Shown here piece after piece: positions 17,388 through 25,131 of a stretch of 64,000 nt of DNA. Where the stretch lies: contig NZ_AP025505.1 of assembly GCF_024347575.1 (NCBI RefSeq), forward strand, positions 124,001 to 188,000, given 5' to 3'. The notes beneath the pieces are model-generated. The model saw nothing but the letters and a program-made list of their open reading frames with translations, made no database searches and was not told the DNA's origin. Each line of letters opens with the position of its first letter. Positions within the stretch are counted from its first letter, which is position 1. The position numbers were made by a program, and so were the translations under genes. The stretch is from Vibrio pelagius (GTDB taxonomy: Bacteria; Pseudomonadota; Gammaproteobacteria; Enterobacterales; Vibrionaceae).

Positions 17388-18446
17388 ATGAATAAGAAAT
17401 TGCTTTCAATTCTTGTTGCAAATGCAGTGGTTGCATCAAACTATGCATACGCAAATCGTAATACTGAAGATTTGGAGAGGATATTTAGAGCTCAAAGCGA
17501 AGAACAACAAAGTGAACTTACGTTCGATGACTTTTTCTCAGCCCACGGTACAGTTGGTACTGCGTTCGAATTTGAAGAAAAAGTCACGGATTATGAAGGC
17601 GGTCGGAGAGATAAAGAAACGATCAAAACTGCGTATATCGGTAAGCTTTATTACCATCATAAAGTGTCAAACATGGCAATTACCTATGATCTAAAGACAC
17701 AAGATCTCGTTAAACGCTCATTTGATGCAAATGGTAACCAAACTGGCGCTGAAACCTCTTCTACATGGGTGCATATATTAACCGCTCAAAAAGCAATCTC
17801 TTTAGGCAACGGTTTTACAACAGGTGCGTTCTATGGTGTTGACCACCAAGTTGGCGTTGTGAACGGCAACGGGGCATTTGATGTAGATAAAACGATTACA
17901 GAACATACATTCCATATTCCTCTAACGTACTACAACCCGAAATACGGAATGGGTTTTTACTCTCACGTAGAGCTACTAAAAAGTAAGACAGACCAAGAAG
18001 CAGGTGGCACTTGGGGCGAATACAAACAAGATGACCTTGCGTACAGCTACCTATTCAAACCTTACTACCGTACTGGGAACTGGGAACTAGGCGTCGAACT
18101 CTTCTACCAAACAAAAGACACAGAAACGAGCTGGGGTGACTCTGAGTTCAATGAGTTCTATTACGAGCCACTCATAACATACAGCTTTGAAGACGCTGGT
18201 ACGTTATTCCTACGTGCTCGCTTTGGTGAAAACGAAACCATCAATAAAGACAACGGTGCGGAATACTACACGGATATTCTTAAAGGTACGGTTGGCTACG
18301 AGCAAGAAATTGGTGACGATTGGTTAGTCAAAGCGGAATACGAATACACGAAAGACGAAAACACTGACAACGGCTACTTTGCTTGGGACGAAGACAAAGA
18401 AACTATTGGTCATAAAGTTTACCTTCAAGCACTATATCGCTTCTAA
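17388..18446 (+). CDS. outer-membrane oligosaccharide porin, OmpG-like
   Basis: 352 residues with a signal peptide (residues 1-22, ending in YAYA) and then alternating amphipathic strands rich in aromatic residues, closing with VYLQALYRF, whose terminal phenylalanine is the outer-membrane assembly signal. Length and strand pattern fit a monomeric OmpG/KdgM-type porin for oligosaccharides. In E. coli, ompG lies beside a sugar ABC cluster, a parallel with this locus. It opens the plus-strand operon and should admit malto-oligosaccharides to the periplasm. Confidence 0.72.
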   Translation: MNKKLLSILVANAVVASNYAYANRNTEDLERIFRAQSEEQQSELTFDDFFSAHGTVGTAFEFEEKVTDYEGGRRDKETIKTAYIGKLYYHHKVSNMAITYDLKTQDLVKRSFDANGNQTGAETSSTWVHILTAQKAISLGNGFTTGAFYGVDHQVGVVNGNGAFDVDKTITEHTFHIPLTYYNPKYGMGFYSHVELLKSKTDQEAGGTWGEYKQDDLAYSYLFKPYYRTGNWELGVELFYQTKDTETSWGDSEFNEFYYEPLITYSFEDAGTLFLRARFGENETINKDNGAEYYTDILKGTVGYEQEIGDDWLVKAEYEYTKDENTDNGYFAWDEDKETIGHKVYLQALYRF

Positions 18447-18475
18447 TTCAGCGCTTATCTGGAGTTAACCGAATC

Positions 18476-19480
18476 ATGCTTACCGTTTCCGAAATCTCAC
18501 TAGTATTAGGTGGTGTTGTTGAAGGCGATGCATCTGCAATCGTCTCTCGCATCAGCTCTATCGCTCAGTCTACAGAAGAGTGTGCAGCCATTGTTATTTC
18601 CCAGAAAGATGAAAAAAAGCTTTCCGAAACAAAAGCAGCCGTGGTGATTGGTCCCGCCGCAGTTCGGTTAGCTCCTGCTAAAACCAAGATCATTCTAAAC
18701 AAGCTTGATGTCGACAAGCTGAATGACTTATTGCGTTATTACCGCGTCAATAAATACCAACTTTTTGATCAGGATAATACTTCTGAGAAGCCTGATGTGT
18801 ACATTGGTAAACACTGTTCTATCGGTGAGAATTGCCACTTTGGCCCTGGTGTAATAATCATGAACGGTGTGACCATAGGTAACAACGTTGCGATTAACGC
18901 AAATTCTGTGATCAAAGAAGGCACTGTCATCGGCAATAACGTCACCATCGACTCGAATAACTCGATTGGTAACTTTAGTTTCGAATACATGACCGGTAAG
19001 CACTCACGTTATGAGCGAGTAGAAAGCGTCGGTCGTGTAATCATTGAGGACAACGCGGAACTTGGCTGTAACAATACGATTGATCGCGGAACCCTAGGCG
19101 ACACTATTATCGGTCGCGGCACAAAAATCGATAATCAGGTTCAAATTGGTCACGACTGTCAGCTTGGTGAAAACTGCCTGATCGTGTCTCAGGTTGGCTT
19201 AGCCGGCCACACTATTTTCGGTCACGGCGTCATTGCACAAGGCCAGGTAGGGACCGCGGGGAATATCAAGATTGGTGATAACTCTATCATCAAGGCGAAA
19301 TCTGGCGTAAGCCGTTCTTTCCCAGCCAACAGCGATTTGTTTGGCTACCCTGCGAAAGACTCAAAGTCTTACTTTAAAAACCTAGCGGCACTAGACGCGC
19401 TCACCAAAGCACGTTCAAACAAAAAAGTACAACAGGAGCCTGAGAAAAAAGGCTTACTACAGCGCCTATTTGGCCGTTAA
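18476..19480 (+). CDS. LpxD-like acyltransferase paralogue
   Basis: 334 residues. An N-terminal LpxD-type uridine-binding-like domain (residues 1-100) is followed by a left-handed beta-helix of hexapeptide repeats (IGNNV, IGENC, IGRGT patterns, about 105-285) containing the [10 protein letters not shown] and GLAGHT segments; the catalytic-type histidine of the QIGHDC motif is present. True LpxD adds 3-hydroxyacyl chains in lipid A synthesis and sits with fabZ-lpxA. Here the gene lies in a sugar operon, 30 bases after the porin, so it is probably a second copy with a changed substrate. The function in this setting is unknown. Confidence 0.82.
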   Translation: MLTVSEISLVLGGVVEGDASAIVSRISSIAQSTEECAAIVISQKDEKKLSETKAAVVIGPAAVRLAPAKTKIILNKLDVDKLNDLLRYYRVNKYQLFDQDNTSEKPDVYIGKHCSIGENCHFGPGVIIMNGVTIGNNVAINANSVIKEGTVIGNNVTIDSNNSIGNFSFEYMTGKHSRYERVESVGRVIIEDNAELGCNNTIDRGTLGDTIIGRGTKIDNQVQIGHDCQLGENCLIVSQVGLAGHTIFGHGVIAQGQVGTAGNIKIGDNSIIKAKSGVSRSFPANSDLFGYPAKDSKSYFKNLAALDALTKARSNKKVQQEPEKKGLLQRLFGR

Positions 19481-19496
19481 ATTTCGGTGATATACG

Positions 19497-19925
19497 ATGG
19501 AAGCATTTAACTTAATTCATTCAAACACTTCAGGTTCATCAAACTACATCAATGCCAAGCTTAGCCATTGGCACAATGACATTATGTTGAGCCTGTCTGA
19601 TAACGTGAATCTGCACATTCCATCTGAGCACCAACACAAGCTGGCAAACTACATCGACTCTGAAATCATTTTTAGCATTCATCCAGAATTTGTCAGTGTT
19701 GCCATTAACGATGAGTTTTTCAATGTTGTTGACGCTGAACTGATTGGCTGTTTTGAGAAGAACGGACACCAATACCAAGAGTTCAACATTGGCGATACCA
19801 ATAAAACCTGCCGTGCAAAAGCCTCGATCAACAAAGGCAATGTTGGGCAGCCATTCAAACTGAATTTCGACACTTTTTTTGGTCATATTTATGACCGTGA
19901 AACAGAAGAAAACCTAACAATCTAA
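19497..19925 (+). CDS. stand-alone MalK-type regulatory (TOBE/MOP) domain protein
   Basis: 142 residues with no ATPase domain. Residues 52-142 align by eye with the C-terminal regulatory domain of the MalK-like protein encoded 650 bases downstream. FSIHPEFVSVAI matches its [12 protein letters not shown], and the endings NFDTFFGHIYDRETEENLT and [19 protein letters not shown] match closely. Residues 1-50 are a leader without clear homology. It could compete for MalK partners, bind sugar or a regulator, or be a decayed MalK. The intact frame and AT/GC pattern argue for a working gene. Confidence 0.7.
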   Translation: MEAFNLIHSNTSGSSNYINAKLSHWHNDIMLSLSDNVNLHIPSEHQHKLANYIDSEIIFSIHPEFVSVAINDEFFNVVDAELIGCFEKNGHQYQEFNIGDTNKTCRAKASINKGNVGQPFKLNFDTFFGHIYDRETEENLTI

Positions 19926-19940
19926 ATAACGGAACTCACT

Positions 19941-20423
19941 ATGAAAACGAAAATCCTCACGGCACTTTGTGCTGCTACTCTTTTTGCTGGCTGTGCATCA
20001 ACAACGGAAGAAACAGCGGTAACGCAAGCAACAGGCCCTATGGTGGATTGTTCTTTACCAACGGTTGAAGGTGATCGTGGTCCGATCAAACCAACACTTT
20101 ACGTTGTAGGTACTTTTGAACAAGCAGAATGGATGCACGTTCCTGATCGTGCATTTACATACAAAGGCGATGGTATCTACCAATTGGTTCGTGAAGAAAA
20201 AGCCGGCACAGTAAACCTTCAAGTTGCCACCATGAACTGGAAACCACAATTCACTGCAGGCGGCCGTGACCTTAACGTTGGCGAAATGAAAGACCTCAAA
20301 AGAGGTGGCTTTATGAAAGACACCATCGTGGACATCGCACAGGACGGTAAATACGTGTGGAGCGTGAAGTTCGCTGAAGATAAGTCTCCAGAAAGCATCG
20401 TGATTGCTCAGTGTGCAAACTAG
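19941..20423 (+). CDS. lipoprotein with a starch-binding-like beta domain
   Basis: 160 residues with a lipoprotein signal (lipobox LFAGC, acylated Cys18). The mature part has TLYVVGTFEQAEWMHV, YKGDGIYQLV and VNLQVATMNWKPQFT, resembling the small X25/pullulanase-associated or GlgB-N-like beta-sandwich domains that bind alpha-glucans. It is the last gene before a strong terminator in the plus operon. A role in holding malto-oligosaccharides at the membrane is inferred. Confidence 0.65.
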   Translation: MKTKILTALCAATLFAGCASTTEETAVTQATGPMVDCSLPTVEGDRGPIKPTLYVVGTFEQAEWMHVPDRAFTYKGDGIYQLVREEKAGTVNLQVATMNWKPQFTAGGRDLNVGEMKDLKRGGFMKDTIVDIAQDGKYVWSVKFAEDKSPESIVIAQCAN

Positions 20424-20445
20424 TCACTGCATAAGATTCTAGGTT

Positions 20446-20465
20446 GAGGGGACGCACCTCCCCTC
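20446..20465 (+). terminator. GC-rich hairpin after the lipoprotein gene
   Basis: GAGGGG pairs with CCCCTC around an 8-base loop and is followed by TCTTT. It is the first of two hairpins in tandem here. Confidence 0.5.
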
Positions 20466-20477
20466 TCTTTAAGAGTG

Positions 20478-20506
20478 CTTATCTACCCAAATAGATAAGT
20501 ATTTTT
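20478..20506 (+). terminator. rho-independent terminator after the lipoprotein gene
   Basis: CTTATCTA and TAGATAAG form a perfect 8-bp stem with loop CCCAAA, followed by TATTTTT. It separates the porin-to-lipoprotein genes from the ATPase gene, which then needs its own promoter. Confidence 0.8.
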
Positions 20507-20576
20507 ACCCTAACAAAATTTAGCCCTACGCTGTCGATTTAGTTTTAGGGCCCCTATCCCAAACGTGGAGTTGAAC

Positions 20577-21698
20577 ATGGCAACAGTTAGCCTACGCAAA
20601 GTTGAAAAAGAATACGAAAACGGATTCAAAGCCGTTCATGGCATCGACCTAGACATCCAAGATGGTGAATTCATGGTATTTGTTGGTCCATCAGGTTGTG
20701 CAAAATCCACAACTCTGCGCATGGTTGCCGGCTTAGAAGATATCACTGGCGGCGAAATCCGCATTGGCGAGCGCGTGGTAAACGACCTACCACCGAAAGA
20801 ACGCGGCATCGCGATGGTATTCCAGAACTACGCACTTTACCCACATAAGACTGTGTTCGATAACATGGGCTTTGGGTTGAAAATGCAAGGTAAATCAAAG
20901 GAAGAAATCAAAGCTCGCGTAGAAGAAGCAGCAGAAAAGCTAGAGATTACCGATCTTCTTGACCGTAAACCCAAAGAGATGTCTGGTGGCCAACGTCAGC
21001 GTGTAGCGGTAGGTCGTGCGATCGTACGTAAGCCTGAAGTTTTTCTTTTTGATGAACCACTGTCGAATCTTGATGCAAAACTTCGTGTTTCTATGCGTGT
21101 AAAAATCGCTCAGTTACACCAATCGCTAAAAGAAGAAGGCACTCCTGCGACCATGATCTACGTAACCCACGATCAAACCGAGGCATTAACGCTAGGCGAC
21201 CGTATTTGTGTGTTAAACAAAGGCGAGATCATGCAGGTAGACACACCAACAAACCTATACAACTACCCAGCAAACAAGTTTGTGGCGAGTTTCATTGGCT
21301 CCCCTGCAATGAACCTTGTTGGCACGGCACTGCGTAAAGAAAACGGTAACTTCTACGTTGAACTTGCGCCTGGCTCTCGCGTTGTGATTCCTACAGAGAA
21401 AACTGCGAAGCTAGAAGAACACGTTGATACCAAGGTTTTCTTCGGAATTCGTCCAGAAAGCATCTCTATTGCGAACACCAAAGACGACCTAAACGCAATC
21501 GAAGGTAAATTAGCAGTTGTTGAAAACATGGGTAATGAGAAATACCTTCACTTCCGTGTCGGTGCGAATCTTGTGATTGCGCGTGTATCTGGTTCAGATA
21601 TCTCAACGTCAGATATTGGTAACACCTACTATTTCAACCTAGATACCAGCTTCTGCCACATCTTTGATGGCAAGGAAGAGCTGAACATTTCTCTATAA
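20577..21698 (+). CDS. sugar ABC transporter ATPase, MalK/MsmX/UgpC-like
   Basis: 373 residues from the ATG at 20577, chosen because GTGGAG lies 6 bases upstream. Walker A is GPSGCAKST (37-45), with alanine where almost all relatives have glycine. The Q-loop FQNYALYPH, signature SGGQRQR, Walker B VFLFDEP and H-loop VTHDQ are normal. The C-terminal 140 residues form the MalK-type regulatory domain. It should power the MalF/MalG-like pair encoded in the divergent operon, the only permeases nearby. Such ATPases can serve several sugar importers. Confidence 0.9.
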   Translation: MATVSLRKVEKEYENGFKAVHGIDLDIQDGEFMVFVGPSGCAKSTTLRMVAGLEDITGGEIRIGERVVNDLPPKERGIAMVFQNYALYPHKTVFDNMGFGLKMQGKSKEEIKARVEEAAEKLEITDLLDRKPKEMSGGQRQRVAVGRAIVRKPEVFLFDEPLSNLDAKLRVSMRVKIAQLHQSLKEEGTPATMIYVTHDQTEALTLGDRICVLNKGEIMQVDTPTNLYNYPANKFVASFIGSPAMNLVGTALRKENGNFYVELAPGSRVVIPTEKTAKLEEHVDTKVFFGIRPESISIANTKDDLNAIEGKLAVVENMGNEKYLHFRVGANLVIARVSGSDISTSDIGNTYYFNLDTSFCHIFDGKEELNISL

Positions 21699-21716
21699 GC
21701 CTGAGAAAAATAATGG

Positions 21717-21746
21717 AAGCCAGTGTTCTGAACATTGGCTTTTTTG
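21717..21746 (+). terminator. rho-independent terminator after the ATPase gene
   Basis: AAGCCAGTGTT pairs with AACATTGGCTT (one mismatch) around CTG and is followed by six Ts, 18 bases past the stop codon. Confidence 0.8.
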
Positions 21747-21783
21747 ATTGGGACAATGCAAGTTAAAACAGGAAGAGCACGCA

Positions 21784-22431
21784 GTGAAAGTAATTCAATG
21801 CTGGGACGATGGTGTCACTACTGATATCCGACTGATTGAAATCTTCAAAAAATACGATGCGAAGGCAACATTTAATCTGTGCTTAGGTAAAAATGGCAGT
21901 GAACGCCAACTTATCGACCAGTTCAATGATATTGATATCGTGAGCCTTGCTTATGATGAACTATACGAAACCTACAAAGACTTCGATGTCGCAAATCACT
22001 CACTTACCCATCCTGGTTTACCCTCACTAAGTCAACAAGATCTTGAATATGAAATAGTTGAAAACAAAGCGCGTTTAGAAGCTTTATTTAATCGAGAAAT
22101 CAGCGGTTTTTGCTATCCATTTGGTGCGGTTAGCAACAAGGTTCGTGACGAGGTCGAAAAAGCCGGACACCGATATGCGAGAGTTGTTGAAGATTTAGAG
22201 AACCATAAGGTCAATAAGGACTTGCTACTTCTAAAACCTCACTGTCATTTTTTAGCCCCTGATTTTTGGGCCCGCTATGAAGCTGCAAAGGCCTGCGAAG
22301 TATTCTATTTTTGGGGACACTCATTTGAAATGCACACAGAAGAGATGTGGCAAGAGTTTGAGAACAAAATTGCATTCATTAGCAACGACCCTGAAGCTGA
22401 GTGGGATTCAATCACTAATGTATATAAATAG
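21784..22431 (+). CDS. polysaccharide deacetylase (NodB-like) family protein
   Basis: 215 residues from the GTG at 21784, which has AGGAAG upstream; the longer TTG frame starts inside the preceding terminator. NodB-type motifs are visible: WDDGVTTD (metal and catalytic Asp), the ANHSLTHP histidine motif and the CYPFGAVSN segment. It has no signal peptide, so it is cytoplasmic. In this sugar locus it may remove N- or O-acyl groups from an imported oligosaccharide; the substrate is not known. The SGNH hydrolase gene follows after 24 bases. Confidence 0.82.
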   Translation: MKVIQCWDDGVTTDIRLIEIFKKYDAKATFNLCLGKNGSERQLIDQFNDIDIVSLAYDELYETYKDFDVANHSLTHPGLPSLSQQDLEYEIVENKARLEALFNREISGFCYPFGAVSNKVRDEVEKAGHRYARVVEDLENHKVNKDLLLLKPHCHFLAPDFWARYEAAKACEVFYFWGHSFEMHTEEMWQEFENKIAFISNDPEAEWDSITNVYK

Positions 22432-22455
22432 AAAAGGTGTACAAGAGGAAACAAG

Positions 22456-23046
22456 ATGGAATTAACACTCGATTTAGACAACGCTCACTGCCCAGTAGAG
22501 AAATACCTTTCAAGCATTGAGCTATTTCAACAAGTAGAAAGAAAATGCGATTGGGTATTTCTTGGTGACAGCATTACCAACGCTGGTAGATGGGCCGAAT
22601 TGTTCTCATCGTTAACAGTTTCAAATCAGGGTATTGACGGCGACACAGTAAAAGGCATGTTGGGGCGCGCACAGTTGGTCTCGAACACACACGCTGAGTC
22701 TGTTTTTATTCTAGCGGGAATTAACGACATCATTCAACAACGCTCGATTGAAAGCATTATGAACCACTATCAAGCTTTGGTGACTCAGTTTCTAGAGTGC
22801 GGTCATCAGGTGATTATTCAATCCACGTTATACACCAGTGTTGCGGAATGGAATCAGCAGGTTACTAAGTTAAACAGTGCTCTAAAGCAGCTTGCTGAGC
22901 ACCACAAATTGCTGTTCATCGATATCAATGAAGGACTCGGGTTTCATGGAGCGATTGACCCGAGCGCTACCTATGATGGCACACATCTTCAGCCTACTGC
23001 TTACATCAAATGGCAGCAAACCATCGCCCGAGCATTGCAATTATAG
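22456..23046 (+). CDS. SGNH/GDSL-family hydrolase (esterase)
   Basis: 196 residues, no signal peptide. Block I is FLGDSITNAGRW, block III contains AGINDI and block V is DGTHLQPTAY, giving the complete Ser-Gly-Asn-His set of an SGNH esterase. Together with the deacetylase just upstream and the esterase D-like gene of the other operon, three deacylating enzymes surround this sugar system. An acetylated oligosaccharide is a reasonable guess for the substrate. Confidence 0.85.
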   Translation: MELTLDLDNAHCPVEKYLSSIELFQQVERKCDWVFLGDSITNAGRWAELFSSLTVSNQGIDGDTVKGMLGRAQLVSNTHAESVFILAGINDIIQQRSIESIMNHYQALVTQFLECGHQVIIQSTLYTSVAEWNQQVTKLNSALKQLAEHHKLLFIDINEGLGFHGAIDPSATYDGTHLQPTAYIKWQQTIARALQL

Positions 23047-23118
23047 CGGCGGTCATAAAATCCAACCGATGAAATGGCGCTTAGGAGCTAAGCGCTCTCG
23101 TTACCATTTCGTATAGTA

Positions 23119-23890
23119 GGACATAACCAATGGGCGGAGTTCTTTGCTAAGAACCAATTTCTTATCGGAATTTCTGTAGACGGCGGTGCGTCAATTCACG
23201 ACAAGTACCGCATCTCAACCAACGGAAAACCAACCTCCGAACGTATTCGTCACGTCATCCAGCTATTAAAAGAGCATGGCGTTGCATTTAACACTCTCAC
23301 GGTTGTGAATGACGCCAACTGGAATCAAGGCAGACAGGTTTATCAAACCCGAAAGCAACTTGGCTGCGACCAATCAAGTTACCTATTTTTCTATACCACG
23401 ACACGGCTACTGTGAATTTATGGCTGAGGTGTTTGACGAATGGGTAACGCAAGATTTGGGTAAGATCTATATTCAAGCCTTTGAAATGCTGCTTGCTCAA
23501 AAACTTGGTTATCCCGCGGGCTTATGTATTTTCAGTAAAACCTGTGGCGACAACTTAATTGTCGAGGCCAACGGTGATGTCTACTCTTGCGACCACTTTG
23601 TTTATCCCGCCAACAAGGTCGGAAACGTTGAAGAAAAGCCGTTACTAGAGCTTACATCTAGTCCGCAATAACTTCGTTTTGGTAACGCAAAATTTAAGAC
23701 TTTAACCGAGCAATGCAAGCAATGCTCTTACTTAAGTCAATGTTATAGCGGCTGTCCAAAACAGCGTATTGATAACATTGAAAATGATGTTTATCTGCAC
23801 AACTATCTATGCTCCTCATACCGACATATTTTCAAGCACACTGCAAAAACAATCAACGAGCTAGCTGCTCAGCTCACCCAAAGAACCTAA
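23119..23890 (+). pseudogene. broken anaerobic sulfatase-maturating enzyme (radical SAM/SPASM) gene
   Basis: Three pieces of an anSME/AslB-like protein can be read. Frame 1 (from 23119) gives GISVDGGASIHDKYRIS and HVIQLLKEHGVAFNTLTVVN. After a frame change and apparent internal loss near 23370-23405, frame 2 gives CEFMAEVFDEWVTQDLGKIY, LGYPAGLC, CGDNL and DVYSCDHFVYPANKVGN. A TAA at 23669-23671 then interrupts the SPASM region, which continues in the same frame as CKQCSYLSQCYSGCPK to a stop at 23890. The N-terminal CxxxCxxC radical-SAM half is missing. No sulfatase gene remains nearby, so a sulfated-sugar function once present here has decayed. Confidence 0.88.
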
Positions 23891-23985
23891 ATATTACAGG
23901 CTTAATAAATAGTTCCCAGCTACAAATTAGTAAATCACACCAAACTTACCAATCACCATTCTGATTATAAATTAAACGACCAGAA

Positions 23986-24216
23986 CTAGACTGAGATCAC
24001 ATACAAAGACGCATTGAGCCTAGACATGCCTGCCTCATTTAAATATAGTAGTACATAGTGAACGACGCAGCTTAACTTATAGAGGTTAGTCGCTTCTTTT
24101 ACTTTTTTCATGTTTAACTTTTTATATTTATTGTGCTTGAAAGAAGAGATAACTTGGTAAGTATGGCAGCTTAACGACCAAGTTAAGAGCAATAGATAAA
24201 TTGAATTCCCCTTCAT
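23986..24216 (-). CDS. small hypothetical protein
   Basis: 76 residues with a hydrophobic start (MKGNSIYLLLLTWSLSC) and a basic middle (KHNKYKKLNMKKVKEA). AAGGAAG lies upstream but 14 or so bases from the ATG. No relative is recognised. It lies in a decayed region, so it may be chance; reported at low confidence. Confidence 0.22.
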   Translation of the reverse strand: MKGNSIYLLLLTWSLSCHTYQVISSFKHNKYKKLNMKKVKEATNLYKLSCVVHYVLLYLNEAGMSRLNASLYVISV

Positions 24217-24268
24217 TTATCTAGACTCACTTCCTTCGGATTCAATAGTATTCACCTTGATCGTATTC

Positions 24269-24294
24269 GGAGGCCACTGGCCTCCATTTTTTTA
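24269..24294 (+). terminator. rho-independent terminator
   Basis: GGAGGCC and GGCCTCC pair around ACT and are followed by ATTTTTTTA. It points along the plus strand and probably ended the transcript of the deacetylase to sulfatase-maturase genes. Confidence 0.75.
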
Positions 24295-24432
24295 TGGGTC
24301 AACCAGTCTCATAGCCATACCTCTACGCCTCTTTAATCAATCTCGTTAGCACCGAATAACCATGGCTTGGACCACTCTCAAGCACTCCAATCTATTAACT
24401 GCCAGCTCATCTCATTTTTAAAATCACAATAA

Positions 24433-24461
24433 AAAAGCTCCTGAATATCAGAAGCTTTTTA
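24433..24461. terminator. bidirectional hairpin terminator
   Basis: AAAAGCTCCTGA pairs with TCAGAAGCTTTT (one mismatch) around ATA, with A- and T-runs on both sides. It stands just beyond the 3' end of the decayed enoyl-CoA hydratase-like fragment. Confidence 0.65.
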
Positions 24462-24504
24462 TCATTTGAGTAGAAAATCTTAGTTGATGTCCTGAACCTT
24501 CATC

Positions 24505-24735
24505 ACTAAGTCTTACCAGTTACGCTGGTTTTCCATATCGTGCTCCAGATCTTGGTCGTCCGCAATCTGGAAACGCTTAACGGCGGCTGTTTTGCTTGGT
24601 ATAGCCAATATGCTTCTGCCTTTAACGCTTCATCAATAGACTTATCGTTCGACTCGTAAACCATCTGTTTACAAGCGTTAATCGATTTCGCGGGGAGTTT
24701 AGAAATACGCTGTGCGAGTGCGTCAACATAAGGGC
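24505..24735 (-). pseudogene. enoyl-CoA hydratase/isomerase C-terminal remnant
   Basis: Read on the minus strand, one frame gives YVDALAQRISKLPAKSIN followed by KQMVYESNDKSIDEAL, the C-terminal helices of crotonase-family enzymes. After a frameshift near 24575 another frame gives FQIADDQDLEHDMENQRNW and a stop near 24512. There is no N-terminal half in the window. It is clearly degraded. Confidence 0.65.
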
Positions 24736-24738
24736 AAT

Positions 24739-24870
24739 TTAGTCCGGTTCTAATACCTTGTTGATGGTATCGTAAGCCTCTGCCTCATCAGCATCTAAGT
24801 CAAAAGAAAGATCAAAGTCGATCGCGGTGATTTGGTGCGAGATGCTAAAGTTAACGGGATGGATATCGCT
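24739..24870 (-). pseudogene. unidentified C-terminal fragment
   Basis: About 44 codons ending in TAA at 24739-24741 read SDIHPVNFSISHQITAIDF, then an acidic tail LDADEAEAYDTINKVLEPD. It is protein-like but has no start and ends at the next fragment's border. I do not recognise the family; it shows that two unrelated gene tails were joined here. Confidence 0.3.
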
Positions 24871-25096
24871 ACCTACACGTATTACCGACCCACAGCTACG
24901 TGATGGCAGGCTTTCCCCGTTGCTTAAGATTATACTCTATGACCTTTGGCTATTAGCGTCTGCGGTACTCGCCTTCATAGACTGCTTCTCTCAATACTAT
25001 GGCACATCACCTTAATAGGATTAAATTCAAATAAAATGTTTCAAAACTCTGAATTTCTTTTAAAAAATTGAAACAAACTCACGTAATGTGATTGGC

Positions 25097-25124
25097 AGAA
25101 AAAGGGAGTTCACATGAACTCCCT
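25097..25124 (-). terminator. rho-independent terminator of the ABC exporter gene
   Basis: AGGGAGTTC and GAACTCCCT form a perfect stem with a 4-base loop, and the minus strand continues as TTTTTCTG just after the exporter stop codon. Confidence 0.85.
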
Positions 25125-25131
25125 CTATGAC

